Below, piece after piece: positions 33,623 through 47,459 of a stretch of 64,000 bases of DNA (its first letter is position 1; every line of letters begins with the position of its first letter). Position numbers and translations under genes: made by a program. The stretch comes from Ulva prolifera (taxonomy: Eukaryota; Chlorophyta; Ulvophyceae; Ulvales; Ulvaceae), in the NCBI GenBank assembly GCA_023078555.1, contig CM041204.1, positions 5,558,930 to 5,622,929 of the forward strand. Reading direction: 5' to 3'. The notes under the pieces are model-generated. The model was not told where the DNA came from, searched no databases, and saw only the letters and a list, made by a program, of their open reading frames with translations.

Positions 33623-36241
33623 TCACATCTCGGCAATACCTTCATCATCACTGCCCTCTGGCACCACCAGTGCAGCCATCTCTACGTTCCGCGCCAGCCT
33701 CTCATTCATAGCGTCCACGTCTCTCTCGGTGAACGCTCCAGCCACCACCAGCATCAGACCGCACGGTAACCATCCGCACACAGCCACATTGAACGCAGCT
33801 GTTCGCCCCATCCAGGTGATCAGGACGGCCACAAGAGCAGGCCCCAGACCTTTCCCGAGATCATCCAGGGTTGCCTGCATGTGTGAACGCACAGCGTCTT
33901 CCCCAGGGCTGCAATAGATTCAGTAGCCATATCATGTGTAGGACCGTCTATGGATTCACCTGGTGACATTCAGCAGGAGCCGCAGACACGGTGAGTTGGC
34001 CAGTCCACGGCGTTCTGATACAACGTACACCTTGACTGCAAAGAGCAGGGAGGTCACAGCGAGCAGGGACTTTGTGTGGGAGGGAGAGTGGCACCTGCAA
34101 GGCCAGCACGATGCCGCGAGCCTCGGGCTCGTTACAGTTCATCAACACCGGCCGAATCTCCACGCCTGCAACTGACGCGACCACGCCGGCGAAGAAAGCA
34201 AGGGCAAACACCGATGATACGGGCACAGCTCTGACATCGGCATTGATCAGCCACAGCAGGGGGGCAATGCCGAGCCACACAGACAGCCCTGCAAAGACAG
34301 GCAGAGTGCCCATGCGCCATTTCCAGATGAAGTGCCCTGCGGCACCCCCGATAACGCCACCTAACGCATTCCCAATGTTGAACACCGCGATGACTGCTGT
34401 TGCGGTGGCCTTGCTGAGCCCCTCTTCTTCAAGGTAGTCGTTCAGATACGCCATCACGACTCCCCATGGCCAGCACCCAAAGCCTCCCTGCACATCTGCA
34501 GAGCCTGTCCACTGCACAATTTGCATTGCCTGTTGACGCCTGTGCCAGCTGTGACCGACACGGCTGCTACACAAGACTGCTACAGGTGACGTATGAGCCA
34601 GCGCTGGTTCTGTGAGCTGGCACTGCGCACCTGGCCTGATGAGCATCAATATGAAGGCAACAAGTGCTTGCATTGATGCGCAATGATGAACATGAGCGAT
34701 GAGCAACACCTGTCCAATCACCAGGATGTTTGTAGGCACAAGCATGACACGCTTGAACTTGGGCCATGTCAGACGCTCTTCATACGTGAATGCCTCATCA
34801 GCAAAAGCTTCCTGCAGCACGGGCTCTGCAGCCCCACGCCGTGGGTCTGTGGTTGTCAACAGCATCAGGGTCGCGATGCCAACGGAGGGCACTCCTACGA
34901 TGGCGAATGGCATCCGCCAGTCAAGGCCAGACGTCCCTGCCAGGGTCTGCCCAAGCAGCGAGCCTGCACCAGTGCTAAAAAGCACTACTGTGCTGACTAA
35001 AACCCGCCTGTTGGGAGGGTATATATCACTGAGCAGAGCAAAGATGATTGGCGCCGCGCCTGCAAGCAGGAGAGGCCTCAGCCGAAACATGCTTGCACCA
35101 GCAAGAGCGATAGCACATGGCTGCTGGAAACGGGTTCGATGTTCAGCCATAGGCACAGGCGACTGAACCTGTTGCATGACTGGTGACGGCAGTAGGGATA
35201 CGGACAAGTCACTACGAGATGCTGAGCTCATATGTTAGGATGCTGGCGCACTAACGCAGACAAGCTCATGCAAAGTCACTAGTGTGAACAGATGTACTTA
35301 TGTTGCACGAAGGTTGTTCGAGCACCTCCCACGGCCACTCCTGTGACCGCCCTTGTCAGCAGCAGCTGCGGAAACGTGTTCACGAACACCGTCGCAATGC
35401 ATGGCGCTTCTCCCAGCACCACGCAAAACCATAACAACCTGCACAGACTCACCGAAAAATCATGCAAGCATCAATTTCTATTCCTCTACTTTCATTTATG
35501 TGGCGTGCATCAACGCTTGAACATCAGCCTCGTAGCAAACTTTGAGTGCATACCCACTGAGCAGGTCACCACGCAAGAATTGGGAGCACACCTTGGCCGA
35601 TCCCATCCACGGGATATCAGATACCCCACCTGCACGATTCATGGTTTTGGAGATTGACAGACCTTGCATTGTACATTGGTGGCGTCCAACTGCCGATTTT
35701 CCGAGCAGATTCCCTTGTGTGAGCTTGCCTGATTGGCAGAGACAGCAGTGGGTCAGCACCAGAACTGACGCCGGTGCCCCTACGGCAAAAAAAACGAAAT
35801 TGATCACGCCTCCGAGATACTTATCCTTCTCCCGTTCGCTCAAGCCCAACGAATTCGCGGCATCTGTGAGCTGCATTGCACCACTGAGTTGCAACACTCT
35901 GTTCATTCGAGGCCAACACTACAGGGCGCACATACACCAATGCTGCAGAAATATCCATACATTAGGTGCCAGTAGGTTCTGATCTGCAAAGAGCAAGGCT
36001 GTGCTGAGAGCAAACATCACTGTTGTGTAAATTTGTGTTGCGAGAGGCTGCTGCAATGCAGTGACCGCGGCGACAACACATTTCGTCGCCATTCGTGTCT
36101 AGCTGTGTCTGCCTGTGCCTCGACAACACTGTCGCGGGAAATCCACTCTTTGTCAAGCTGCCCTTTGCATCACGCTCATTAACGGCAGGAAGTATCTACC
36201 ACATCCTTAAAAGATGCGGCGATGGCATCTTCATTTTTCAT
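33623..36241 (-). CDS. Major facilitator superfamily transporter (spinster-like)
   Basis: Polytopic membrane transporter of unknown substrate. Eight exons are placed at 36241-36200, 36050-35961, 35870-35760, 35629-35592, 35438-35326, 35059-34710, 34487-34095 and 33874-33623. They total 1389 nt, 462 residues, in frame; one exon is only 38 bp. The ATG (36241) gives a short soluble start (MKNEDAIAASFKDV). Landmarks: LLFADQNLLAPN in the first segment, DKYLGGVINFVFFAVGAP, GYLISRGWDRPR as the MFS loop between segments 2 and 3, VLGEAPCIATVF, TRAVTGVAVGGAAPIIFALL, SDIYPPNRR, WRMPFAIVGVPS, and GNALGGVIGGAAGHFIW. The layout resembles spinster-type carriers of algae and protists. It is divergent from the TopBP1-like gene, with about 510 bp between start codons. 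Confidence 0.87.
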
Positions 36242-36754
36242 GGTGGGCGAGGTCAGCGAGCGCTCGAGCTGTTCGGCAATCCCCGACCCAGGCAATACGC
36301 AGATGCTGAACAGCACCTAGAGAACGGAGCTAGATTTTGACGATCAGGTGGAGGCAGGACGCAGTAGGTCCGTAGAAGCAATGACATTCTCAAGACAATG
36401 GGCATCTTACGTGTGGCCGCGGCTCATGTGGTCGCGGTCGAGAAGCGCCGTTGTTGTGAACATCGGTGTTGACGCGGTGCGTACAGCCACAGCACGCGGG
36501 CAGAGCGACGCCAGCTGTGATGCACGGTCATTGCCCTGACGGGCAGCTCAAGCCTTCATTGTCCCCGCTGCTTACTTGTTCCCGTTGTCATCATCGCTGA
36601 GTGCGTTCGTGATTTTTTTTGTAGGAATGCTACTGTTGCACTCCTAAGGAAAGGCCGTGTGCGACCAATCATTCGTCAATGCCGACCAAAGACGTCATAA
36701 TCTGCACATGTAGAATTTGATCATTGGCGGTGTAGCGCGTCCACGACAGGATTG
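36242..36754. promoter_or_regulatory. Bidirectional promoter region, MFS / TopBP1-like
   Basis: About 510 bp separate two divergent start codons. A T-run (TTTTTTTT, about 36613-36620) is visible. I see no clear TATA box. Calling it a shared promoter is inferred from the layout only. Confidence 0.45.
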
Positions 36755-39700
36755 ATGATCGATGGCCATCCCAAAAAGCCGCTCGAAGGGCTGCGCTGCA
36801 TGATTTGCGGCGTGCCTGACAGCCGGCCTATTGAAGAGTTGGTGCTAGCGCTGGGAGGTAAACCTATCAGCATGGACAAAGCTTCCCATCCGGCTCCAGA
36901 CGTCGTCGTCTCAGACCGTGCATGGGCAAAACGATTGCAGGTACGTGATTGAACACCCTTCCTTGCTTGGCAGTCAATGCAAAGACATACTGATTCTGTA
37001 ATGCAGACGGTCTTGGAGCAGCACGATGTACCGGTCGTCGGAACAGATTGGCTTCAAGCGTGTATGAAAGTTAAGTTACGAGTCCCATTCAATCAGTACT
37101 TCACACCTGCGCTACAAGACTGCACTTTAAGCTTCACCAATCTGGCGAAGCGAGCCAGAACCAGGTACCAAAAGGACATCGAGGATCTCGGTGGTTCAGT
37201 AGCACCCGACATGAGCAAGAAATGCTCACACCTGGTGGTTGGTGACGCGAGCAAGCCATCTTCCAAGCTGCGGTGCGCTCGTGCTTCGAAATTGCAGAGT
37301 ATCATTCCCTCGATCTGCTACTTGGTCATAGGTCGAGTGCAATCTTTCTTTGCAGGGCTGCACATGAATGGTCTATTCCTATTATCACCCTCAACTGGCT
37401 GGAGAAGACCATACAGTTGAAGAAAATCATCCCAATGTCAAGCTTTCGCGTGTCTCCGCCATCTGCTGCACCATCAGAGTGCCGGGATGTCTCCCGCAGC
37501 CGTGCCCAATCAGCTATGAACGGTAGCACCGCACCGAGCTCCCAACAGGTTTGCCTCAGCAGTGGGACATTTTAGATGCAGATGCAGTATAGAAAGTCTT
37601 GTCCTGGCACATCACATATGTAGGCGATGCTAAGACATGTTCATTTAGGTCGTGCCCAGGTCAACTCTGACCGATGCAGCAGCAGCGCCTTCATCCACAT
37701 CAATGGACCACAGCCGACAACGAAGCGGTGTAGAGGCTGTATCAGATCTTCATGGGCTAAGTCGGAAGTTCCAAGCAGCATCTGCGTCGGGGCCGAAACG
37801 AAGAACCCCCGCCCCAGCCAGCGTATGTACTGAAAAGCCCGCAGTGCTGGATCAGACGTATGATGATGACAGACAACAAGTTATTCAACTCCAGGCTGAA
37901 GCACAAGATGGTATGCATCAGCCCCCTGCATGTGTGTAGACAGTAATGTGTTGCTGGAGCAGACATCAGCGTGCTAAGCGTGCTACTGTCTATCACATTA
38001 ATGTGTAGTGCATTTGTCAGTTTGCGGCTGTACGCAATTACACATGAACTGCGATCTTGAACTGAATGGTCAGTGTAGGTCGCAGATGTCTGCCGGCAAT
38101 GCCACTGCAGCAAACTCAGGCAGGAGTGTTGGAACACAAGCAGATATACCTTACCGAGATGCCGGCACGAGAGCATGCTGAATGTAAAGACATCATTCGT
38201 AGGCTACGTGGTAGCCACAGCACAAATTTGACTCGCTATGTTACACACATAGTTGTCAGTATTGGGTGTCAGGAACAAGAAAAGATTGACATTTTGCAGC
38301 TTGCGGAGGAATGGGCAGGCAGCTGCTGTGTTGTCTGGCCAGCGTGGCTACATGTCTGCAACAAGGTGTTCTTCTCCTAGCAAAATCTTTTGCTTGTGAG
38401 CAACACCGACAGATGTACCACGATGCGTCGGCTATGCTGTTTGCTGCTTCCTCTGCATCTGATTCGCTTGTGACACCAGGAAAACGATCTTCTCAGTCTT
38501 CATTGAGTTGGCACCTGATGGCAGCCTCTATATCGCAGGAGAATCGGCTAGTGGACATCTCAGAGTTCGAAGTGCAGCTCAGCGCATGGCGCTCGCAGTT
38601 CAACGGGGGGGTGGCCCAAACTCAGCTGCCGGCATTGTTTGACAGCTGCTACTTCTGCCTTGATGCCCTCATAGATCCCGATGCGCGGCGTCAGGCTAAG
38701 GAGTATGTGCGAACACTGGGGGGTCAGGTGCGCAGCAGCCGCTTATGCTCCTGCAACTTGCTGTCCTCGGCTGTGTGCATCTCTGTCCGTCAACGGTGTA
38801 TTTTCACGATGCAAACTGCAATCACACCTGTTGTCCTGCTGACCTGCCCCTACTGATATACCGTGGAGGCGAATTGTTGACTCTGACCTGTTTGCTTACA
38901 GCGGTCTTGCATGTAGTCCTTGCCAGCTTCAGCCATTACAGATTCTGGAGGCAGCCTGCTGTAATGGAGTGTCAAACGACCAACTTGCTTCAGTTGTCAG
39001 AGCCACAATTGAGGGACGGAGGAAAGTTGCATCCAGCTGTGGCTGAAGTGTGCTCTTTATGGGGCTGACGCCCCTTCATCCTGTGCACTGAGCCCCCGCT
39101 TGCAGGAGATCAAGGACACCATGCTGGGGCTGGTGAGCAACGATGAGCTGCTCTACGCAGTCTGCCCGGATGGCTTTCCAGGAGAGGCCTGCCAGGCAGC
39201 GCAGCGACGTAGCCGTGCGTTTGCCAAGACACCGGGGAGCCATCGCGTCAACATGTTTTGGGTAAAGCAATGTCGGGTCGACCGTACCTTCTATCCGCCC
39301 CAGAAGAGCAGCCTCTTCATGCCCATCCCACATGCGCTGCCGCTCCCGGGATTTGACCGTGTGGTCGTCGTCATCTCAGGGTTTGGTGACGGCTTCCGGC
39401 GAGCAATTGTGCATGCTGTCGACGTCATGGGTGGAACGTATGATCCAGTAATGTGGTTCTCTCAACCACTTGGGAATAAGCTCCTGCATGCGCATATCCA
39501 GATCTGATCATACGTTCAATTGGGTGGACCGCCAGCGTGAATTCAGCGTACAAGCAGAGCCGTGCTGCTGCAGATGCCTCGAGTCGGTCATGAGGAGCCA
39601 GTGGGCGACAGTGACACACCTTGTTCAAGACACCAACAATATTCCAACTGAAAAGACGACAAAATTTTATATAGCATTGAAGCATAAGGTGCCAGTAGTG

Positions 39701-41205
39701 ACGGTCGACTGGGTGAAAGCCTGTATCAAGTGTGGCACAGTCCAGCCTATGCAGCCATACCTCATCCGTGACCCCAAGACGCCTTGCACCCAGAGTGACC
39801 CCACTCCTGCTGTAATCGGGCCCACTCAAAACCCTGCTGCTGCTAAAGGTGTGCCATCCTGTCAAAGCAGTGCGCCCTGCCCAGCACTAATGCTGGTGCT
39901 GTTCATGTGCAATAGCAGAAATGGCATGTGTTTAGCGCTGCCTTCCGATCCAGAATTGTGCTTGCAGCCTTGAGGAAGCATAGGATGCTCATGTCTTATT
40001 GCCTACCTGCAATTCGCCAGCCCGCATGGTGATCCTGGGGTGCAGGTGCAAGCTGGGCTGGCAGGTCGCGAACTTTGCGTAGGCCTCCTACTTCGCGCCG
40101 GGGACAGGTCCAGGCAGGACCAGCGGCCCTGACATCAGCTTATGGCATTAATAACGACTCTGGCAGCCTCTTGCTGCAGCTCAGTCAGAGCCTGTCTGTG
40201 CCTCCACGAACTCTGGACCAGGCCAGCAACGGCGCGCTCTCCCGCTACAAATTATCTTCTGCAGTGGCATATGATGGCGTTCCATACCCTTAGATGTCAT
40301 TGTGCTAGTCAAGATTTGCCTGTGCATTGCAGCAGCATCGTTTGACTCAATGCACAAAGTTGATTGCTGGCTGCCACTGTAGGAACTTATGTGTGTATTG
40401 TAGGTCCGGTAGACTTCCGTGGCATACAGAGTCTTGTCCCGAGCTCTGTTTGCGCGGACCCCAGCGTCACCGCGACTGAGGCTGTAGAAGTAGAACATGT
40501 GCCGACCTCAAGTGCGAGGTCTGCTCCATTGCGATCAACACATGCATCCGAGAATCGACCTCCCGCTGGACTGGACTCTTGCCGGCGACTCCATAGATTT
40601 GCTGAAGCAAATGGTGTCGAACCCGACAGCATCTTAGGTGGTCACAAACGCAAGTCAGACCCTTCTATGCTCAGTGTGGATGCTCCTGGCGCAAAGCGTC
40701 CTTGTACAGATGTCCTTACACACAGTGCATCGACAGGTGGGTCATGTGGGCACCAGCAGGCCCCAGATGTCAAAAGAGTAGATACTCAAGTTGGGGGCAT
40801 AAGCATGCTTGCAGATCAGCTCCCAGGCCTCCGTGGTGCAACAATGGGAACGCAGTGCATGACACAGCCACTGCACCTGTCGCAGTGTGAGCCTGTGCAA
40901 CAGCCGGTTGTGCCAGCAGCCGGACTCCTTGGTTCAGCTCAGTCGGTGCAGGACCCCCTTCAAAGCGCAAGAGTACGCTTCTTGTGGTGAACACACTCTT
41001 TTCCTTCAACCAACAACCAGGCACCGATGATAAATTCACCAGAGATGAAATTGTTTCCAACACATGATGCGTGTGTTGCTTATGCATGCAGGCTACGGCT
41101 GGCATCACCGAGGAGGACGTATGGGGCTCACGCAAGGGACCTGAGGTCATGTCGACACAAGTTGCATTTTCACAGAAAGTTGACTTTTTATCATGCAACG
41201 ATTAA
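36755..41205 (+). CDS. Multi-BRCT protein, TopBP1/MEI1-like
   Basis: A nuclear scaffold that reads phosphorylated partners at replication origins and in the ATR damage checkpoint. Plant MEI1 of this family also acts in meiosis. Exons start at ATG 36755 and include 36755-36940, 37007-37272, 37356-37548, 37649-37910, 38079-38365, 38413-38727, then pieces around 38900-39060, 39104-39450, 39560-39860, 40070-40260, 40400-40972 and a last exon 41092-41205. BRCT-like units are seen at LEGLRCMICG...VVGTDWLQAC, LQDCTLSFTN...IPIITLNWLE, YLTEMPAREH...CVVWPAWLHVC, LFDSCYFCLDALI...YVRTLGGQ, and FDRVVVVISGFG...VPVVTVDWVKAC. The tail is disordered, with a basic patch (GHKRKSD, GAKRPC). Several middle junctions are uncertain. 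A TGTAA at 41327-41331 may end the transcript. BRCT identity is firm; TopBP1 orthology is inferred from the number of units. Confidence 0.75.
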
Positions 41206-43990
<2,785 letters not shown>

Positions 43991-44092
43991 ATTGACAGAG
44001 CAGTGTCTTAGTGTGTTGAAAGAACAACCAGCGGAAGACGGAATGAGGACCGAATGCAGCTAGCTATTGTGATATGAGCTGCCATAAGTGGA

Positions 44093-44105
44093 TATATATA
44101 TTGGA
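44093..44105 (-). promoter_or_regulatory. TATA-like box with adjacent CCAAT upstream of alpha-tubulin
   Basis: On the minus strand CCAATATATATAT lies about 100-115 bp before the tubulin ATG. This is a plausible core promoter position for a highly expressed gene. Not tested. Confidence 0.45.
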
Positions 44106-44697
44106 TTTTAGCCAACCTACTTTCGTAGTTCTGTGCCCAGATGGTACGTGTCCGTTGTGGCGACGGTGCTACTGATGACCGAAAGGTTTTACCAACCTCG
44201 ACGTTGCGGGTGACCGGCAACGGTGGAACAACCGCGGTATCACGCGCTTTCGATGCTGTCAAAAACATGTCGAGCGAAGCAGCATGTGGACCGGTTCGTA
44301 CGCCGTCGCGGCGCAGGTCTGTCCACAGAGTGAAACATGAAACCTGGCTATGAGCTGCTCGCTTCGAATAAATATCGCACAAAGCTGTCACTGTGCTCTG
44401 ATAGACAACCACGTACTTTTTTAGCACAAGTGTTGTGTGCAAGTAGCCAGGCAGCAGTAGATGAATCAGTGTTGCGACATGCCGCTGTTTGTGCTGCTCA
44501 AAGCTGTTTGATCATGAGGAAGCGTGCTAACCCCAACCCCACCACGGATGGACATGATACCGTATGCCTGCAAAATTGTGGGATGTTACACCTGTTTTCC
44601 AGCTCAGTGACACGGATAGGCTATGAGAGGAAAAGAATTAGAACCAAAAGTAGATGCAGGGTCTACTGGCTTGAGCCTGGAAATTGGGCGCCGGGCC

Positions 44698-44718
44698 GGG
44701 GGGGGGGGGGGGGGGGGG
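44698..44718 (+). repeat. Homopolymer of 21 G
   Basis: An uninterrupted run of 21 guanines in the spacer upstream of tubulin. The length is probably unstable or mis-called. Confidence 0.9.
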
Positions 44719-44822
44719 TTTACATACCCCATGTACATAATGCACAGCCTCCGAAGCATCCAGCACAGCGCGAAGAATGGACCACACTCTAACCTGTGAC
44801 GGCAGCGCAAGCATACGCATGC

Positions 44823-44902
44823 ATGGCTTCAAGCGCCAAAGAGACGTTCATGTCCATGGCACTTGACAGCCAAACCTGGATTGACCTGATTATGAACGGC
44901 TG
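44823..44902 (+). CDS. Candidate first exon of an unidentified gene
   Basis: The ATG at 44823 opens MASSAKETFMSMALDSQTWI. It ends at a near-consensus donor G/GTAAGT (intron from 44903). The composition is protein-like, but no matching downstream exon was found, and the family is unknown. It could be chance. Confidence 0.25.
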
Positions 44903-46244
44903 GTAAGTGCCTGGATATGAATGGCTGTCTTTGGCTACTTCAGTTCAGCACCTAACTGCATGCTTCAGGCGTGAAGTCTGCAGCTGAGAGTATTGATTGC
45001 GTGCCAAAGCTATAGATTGCAACGTCGCTGTATCTGACAATAATGATGAACAGGGTGCTGTGGGGGTAGAGGCACATCTTGACTTGTTCGGCTGAGACTG
45101 TCAGCAGGGCATAGCTCACATGGCATTCAAGCAGCTTGTTAGCATTTGCAAACTGCAATGGCTGATGCGTGTTGCGTATTTGTCGTCGGCGGTCTACGTC
45201 CCCATGACCCTTAACAGCATAACAAGGTGTCCGTGTGCTGCAATAAAGCTTCGGCAATGTGCCGTGTGCCATGTATGCCATAAATTTTGTGTCACACCAT
45301 CCACCGGCAGCACCAGCCATGCCTATCAGCTGCGCATGTACTACCGGGGGGGGATGCCTGGTGCTGGCGGCGCTGGCAGTGATGCTGCTGCGAATTACTG
45401 TGATGAGTGTTTCCGTCCGACCGTGTCCATGCGCAGCTCGACACATGTAGAGCTGAGATCATATCAGCTCTATAACTTTATACATCCACTGCTTCTGCGT
45501 CTGATGACCATGCTGCTGTGAATTGTCTGACAGCTTGACGTGTTGCTGATGCAACCGTTTAGCACGCTTCCTTCTGTGCACCTATCTCAACAGAGAAGTT
45601 GGCATGAAACCGGCACAATGGTCTCTCTAATTTGTTGCACACGCTAGACCCATCAGAGATGCACACTTGATTTCGGGTACACAATGACAAGGCAGGCAGC
45701 CGTGTGGCATGATGACCAGCAGTTTCCGACATTAGGCAGTCACTGGTTATGTGGTCTTACAGAGCATAACAGACTGGTGAGTACTCAACATGCTCGTGAT
45801 CGTGGTCCACAGTGAGAATAACGCAACAATGATAACATGACTTTACACTGAAGGAGTATCGCACTGTTGGCAGTGTTGCATACACGGGGTCCAATGTCAC
45901 GCTGCCAGTGTGCCCCTCGCTGCCACTGCAGCAGCTGTAGCACTCTTGCACATCATGCATTTTTGCTGGCTGACCGGCAGAGGCAGTGTGCTACGAGTGG
46001 CAAGGGGCAGTGCCAGTGTCAATTGACTCTGCATGAGCAGATTAGCTGACAGGGCTAAACAGCAATCGCATCACTTTGTTAAATGCTTGATTAAGTGTTG
46101 ATGTGACTCTGGAATGGCAGCATATTGGTCAATAGCTGATGTTTAATTGTATGAATCAAATTGCACAGCGATGGAAGGGTCAACAGAAATTTGATCAAGC
46201 GTTAACGTCGGATCTGTGCACGTAATCAACAGCCCTGTACAACA

Positions 46245-46302
46245 TGCCATCCATGCTTTTCCGGATCCACAAGTGCCATCCATGCTTTTCCGGATCCACA
46301 AG
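46245..46302. repeat. Perfect 29-bp tandem duplication
   Basis: Two identical adjacent copies of a 29-bp unit beginning TGCCATCCATGCTTTTCC and containing GGATCC. Exact identity suggests a recent duplication. Confidence 0.9.
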
Positions 46303-47459
46303 TGCACGCAGGGATGACCCTGCCATGCAATCATCGAGCTGCACTCGCTACTCTACCAATGCTGCATAGTGTCGCAGTGGTGACCACCAAGCCATCACGA
46401 CTTGCCTGACCGTCAGGTGTGCAACACGGAGAGCATGGAACGATGTAGGCTTTCGCTGGGATAGCAAACGCTGAACGTATGTGAGACAATGCGTGATGTT
46501 GTTTGGACTCTGTACGCATCAAAGTTAAGATCGGTTCTACTTCCTGGACGCACATCGATATCAGCACAACGTCGCTGGATCTCTGCGGCCGTTTTAGACC
46601 ATAAGCGCGGCACTTGCTTCCAGCGGCAGAATAATGTGATGATTTTTTTTGTTGCCGCTGACTTTGTCTGGCAAAGCCCATCTCCCCGAACATGGCTCCC
46701 GCCCCCGTCCACGCCTGCACAATTACCAGATCTGTGGCACACGAGACACAATTTGAGGAAGGCTGTTGCAAGGTACGGACACCGCTCGCTGGGTATAGCT
46801 CTGCGCGTGCAACCACGAATTCGCGCAATCCTGGCGGTGTCCAGACTGAAAGACAATTATTGCTACGTTTCACCGGGTTCTGCCACATTGAAGGAACGAG
46901 TACCACCACTGTCGCGCAAACCTGCAATGCCTCAGTGATGTGGCTGCTGCTGCTTACACAAATCCTGTCGTTGGAACCATTGCAACACATGCACTGCAGG
47001 GTAGAGTGGCCATCGCGCAACACCCGCTGTGCGATTGGATTGCAGTGCTGCCTGCCGTTGTGTCGTCGTCCCTTTTTCCAAAACGTCACCGAGTGTGCGA
47101 CGTGCGCTATGGGTCGCTTGTAGCCACGCGGGGTGCGTCGCTGGGCTCGCGCAATGCCATGGAACGACGATGGGACAACAGCAGCAAGGCGACGCTGCTT
47201 ATGGAAGCTCCTGTGTTTATTTGCATGGTTGTTGTGTGCGTCACTGCCTTGCAAGCAGTTCCAACGCTCTGTTGCGGTAGTGTGATCAGAGCACCACAAA
47301 ACGCATGTTCTCGTCATAGAAGAGTGCAAGGCACAAGCCAAGGCTTGTCGATAAACAATGCGATTACCCATGATTGTCACCAGCAATCAAGCTTGTCGTC
47401 AAGCATGGTTTGCAGGGACTCCTCGAACATCGTCAGTACCATCGGACAAGCATACCGCA

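Larger units (their letters stand above)
43991..47459. other. Spacer between divergent tubulin and FMO genes
   Basis: Contains the tubulin promoter, a 21-G run, a candidate first exon at 44823, a 29-bp tandem repeat at 46245-46302 and overlapping long open frames at 46331-47515 on both strands. None of the open frames has a recognised domain. On the minus strand at 44952-45110 a stretch reading SAEQVKMCLYPHSTLFIII looks protein-like but is unplaced. Confidence 0.35.
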
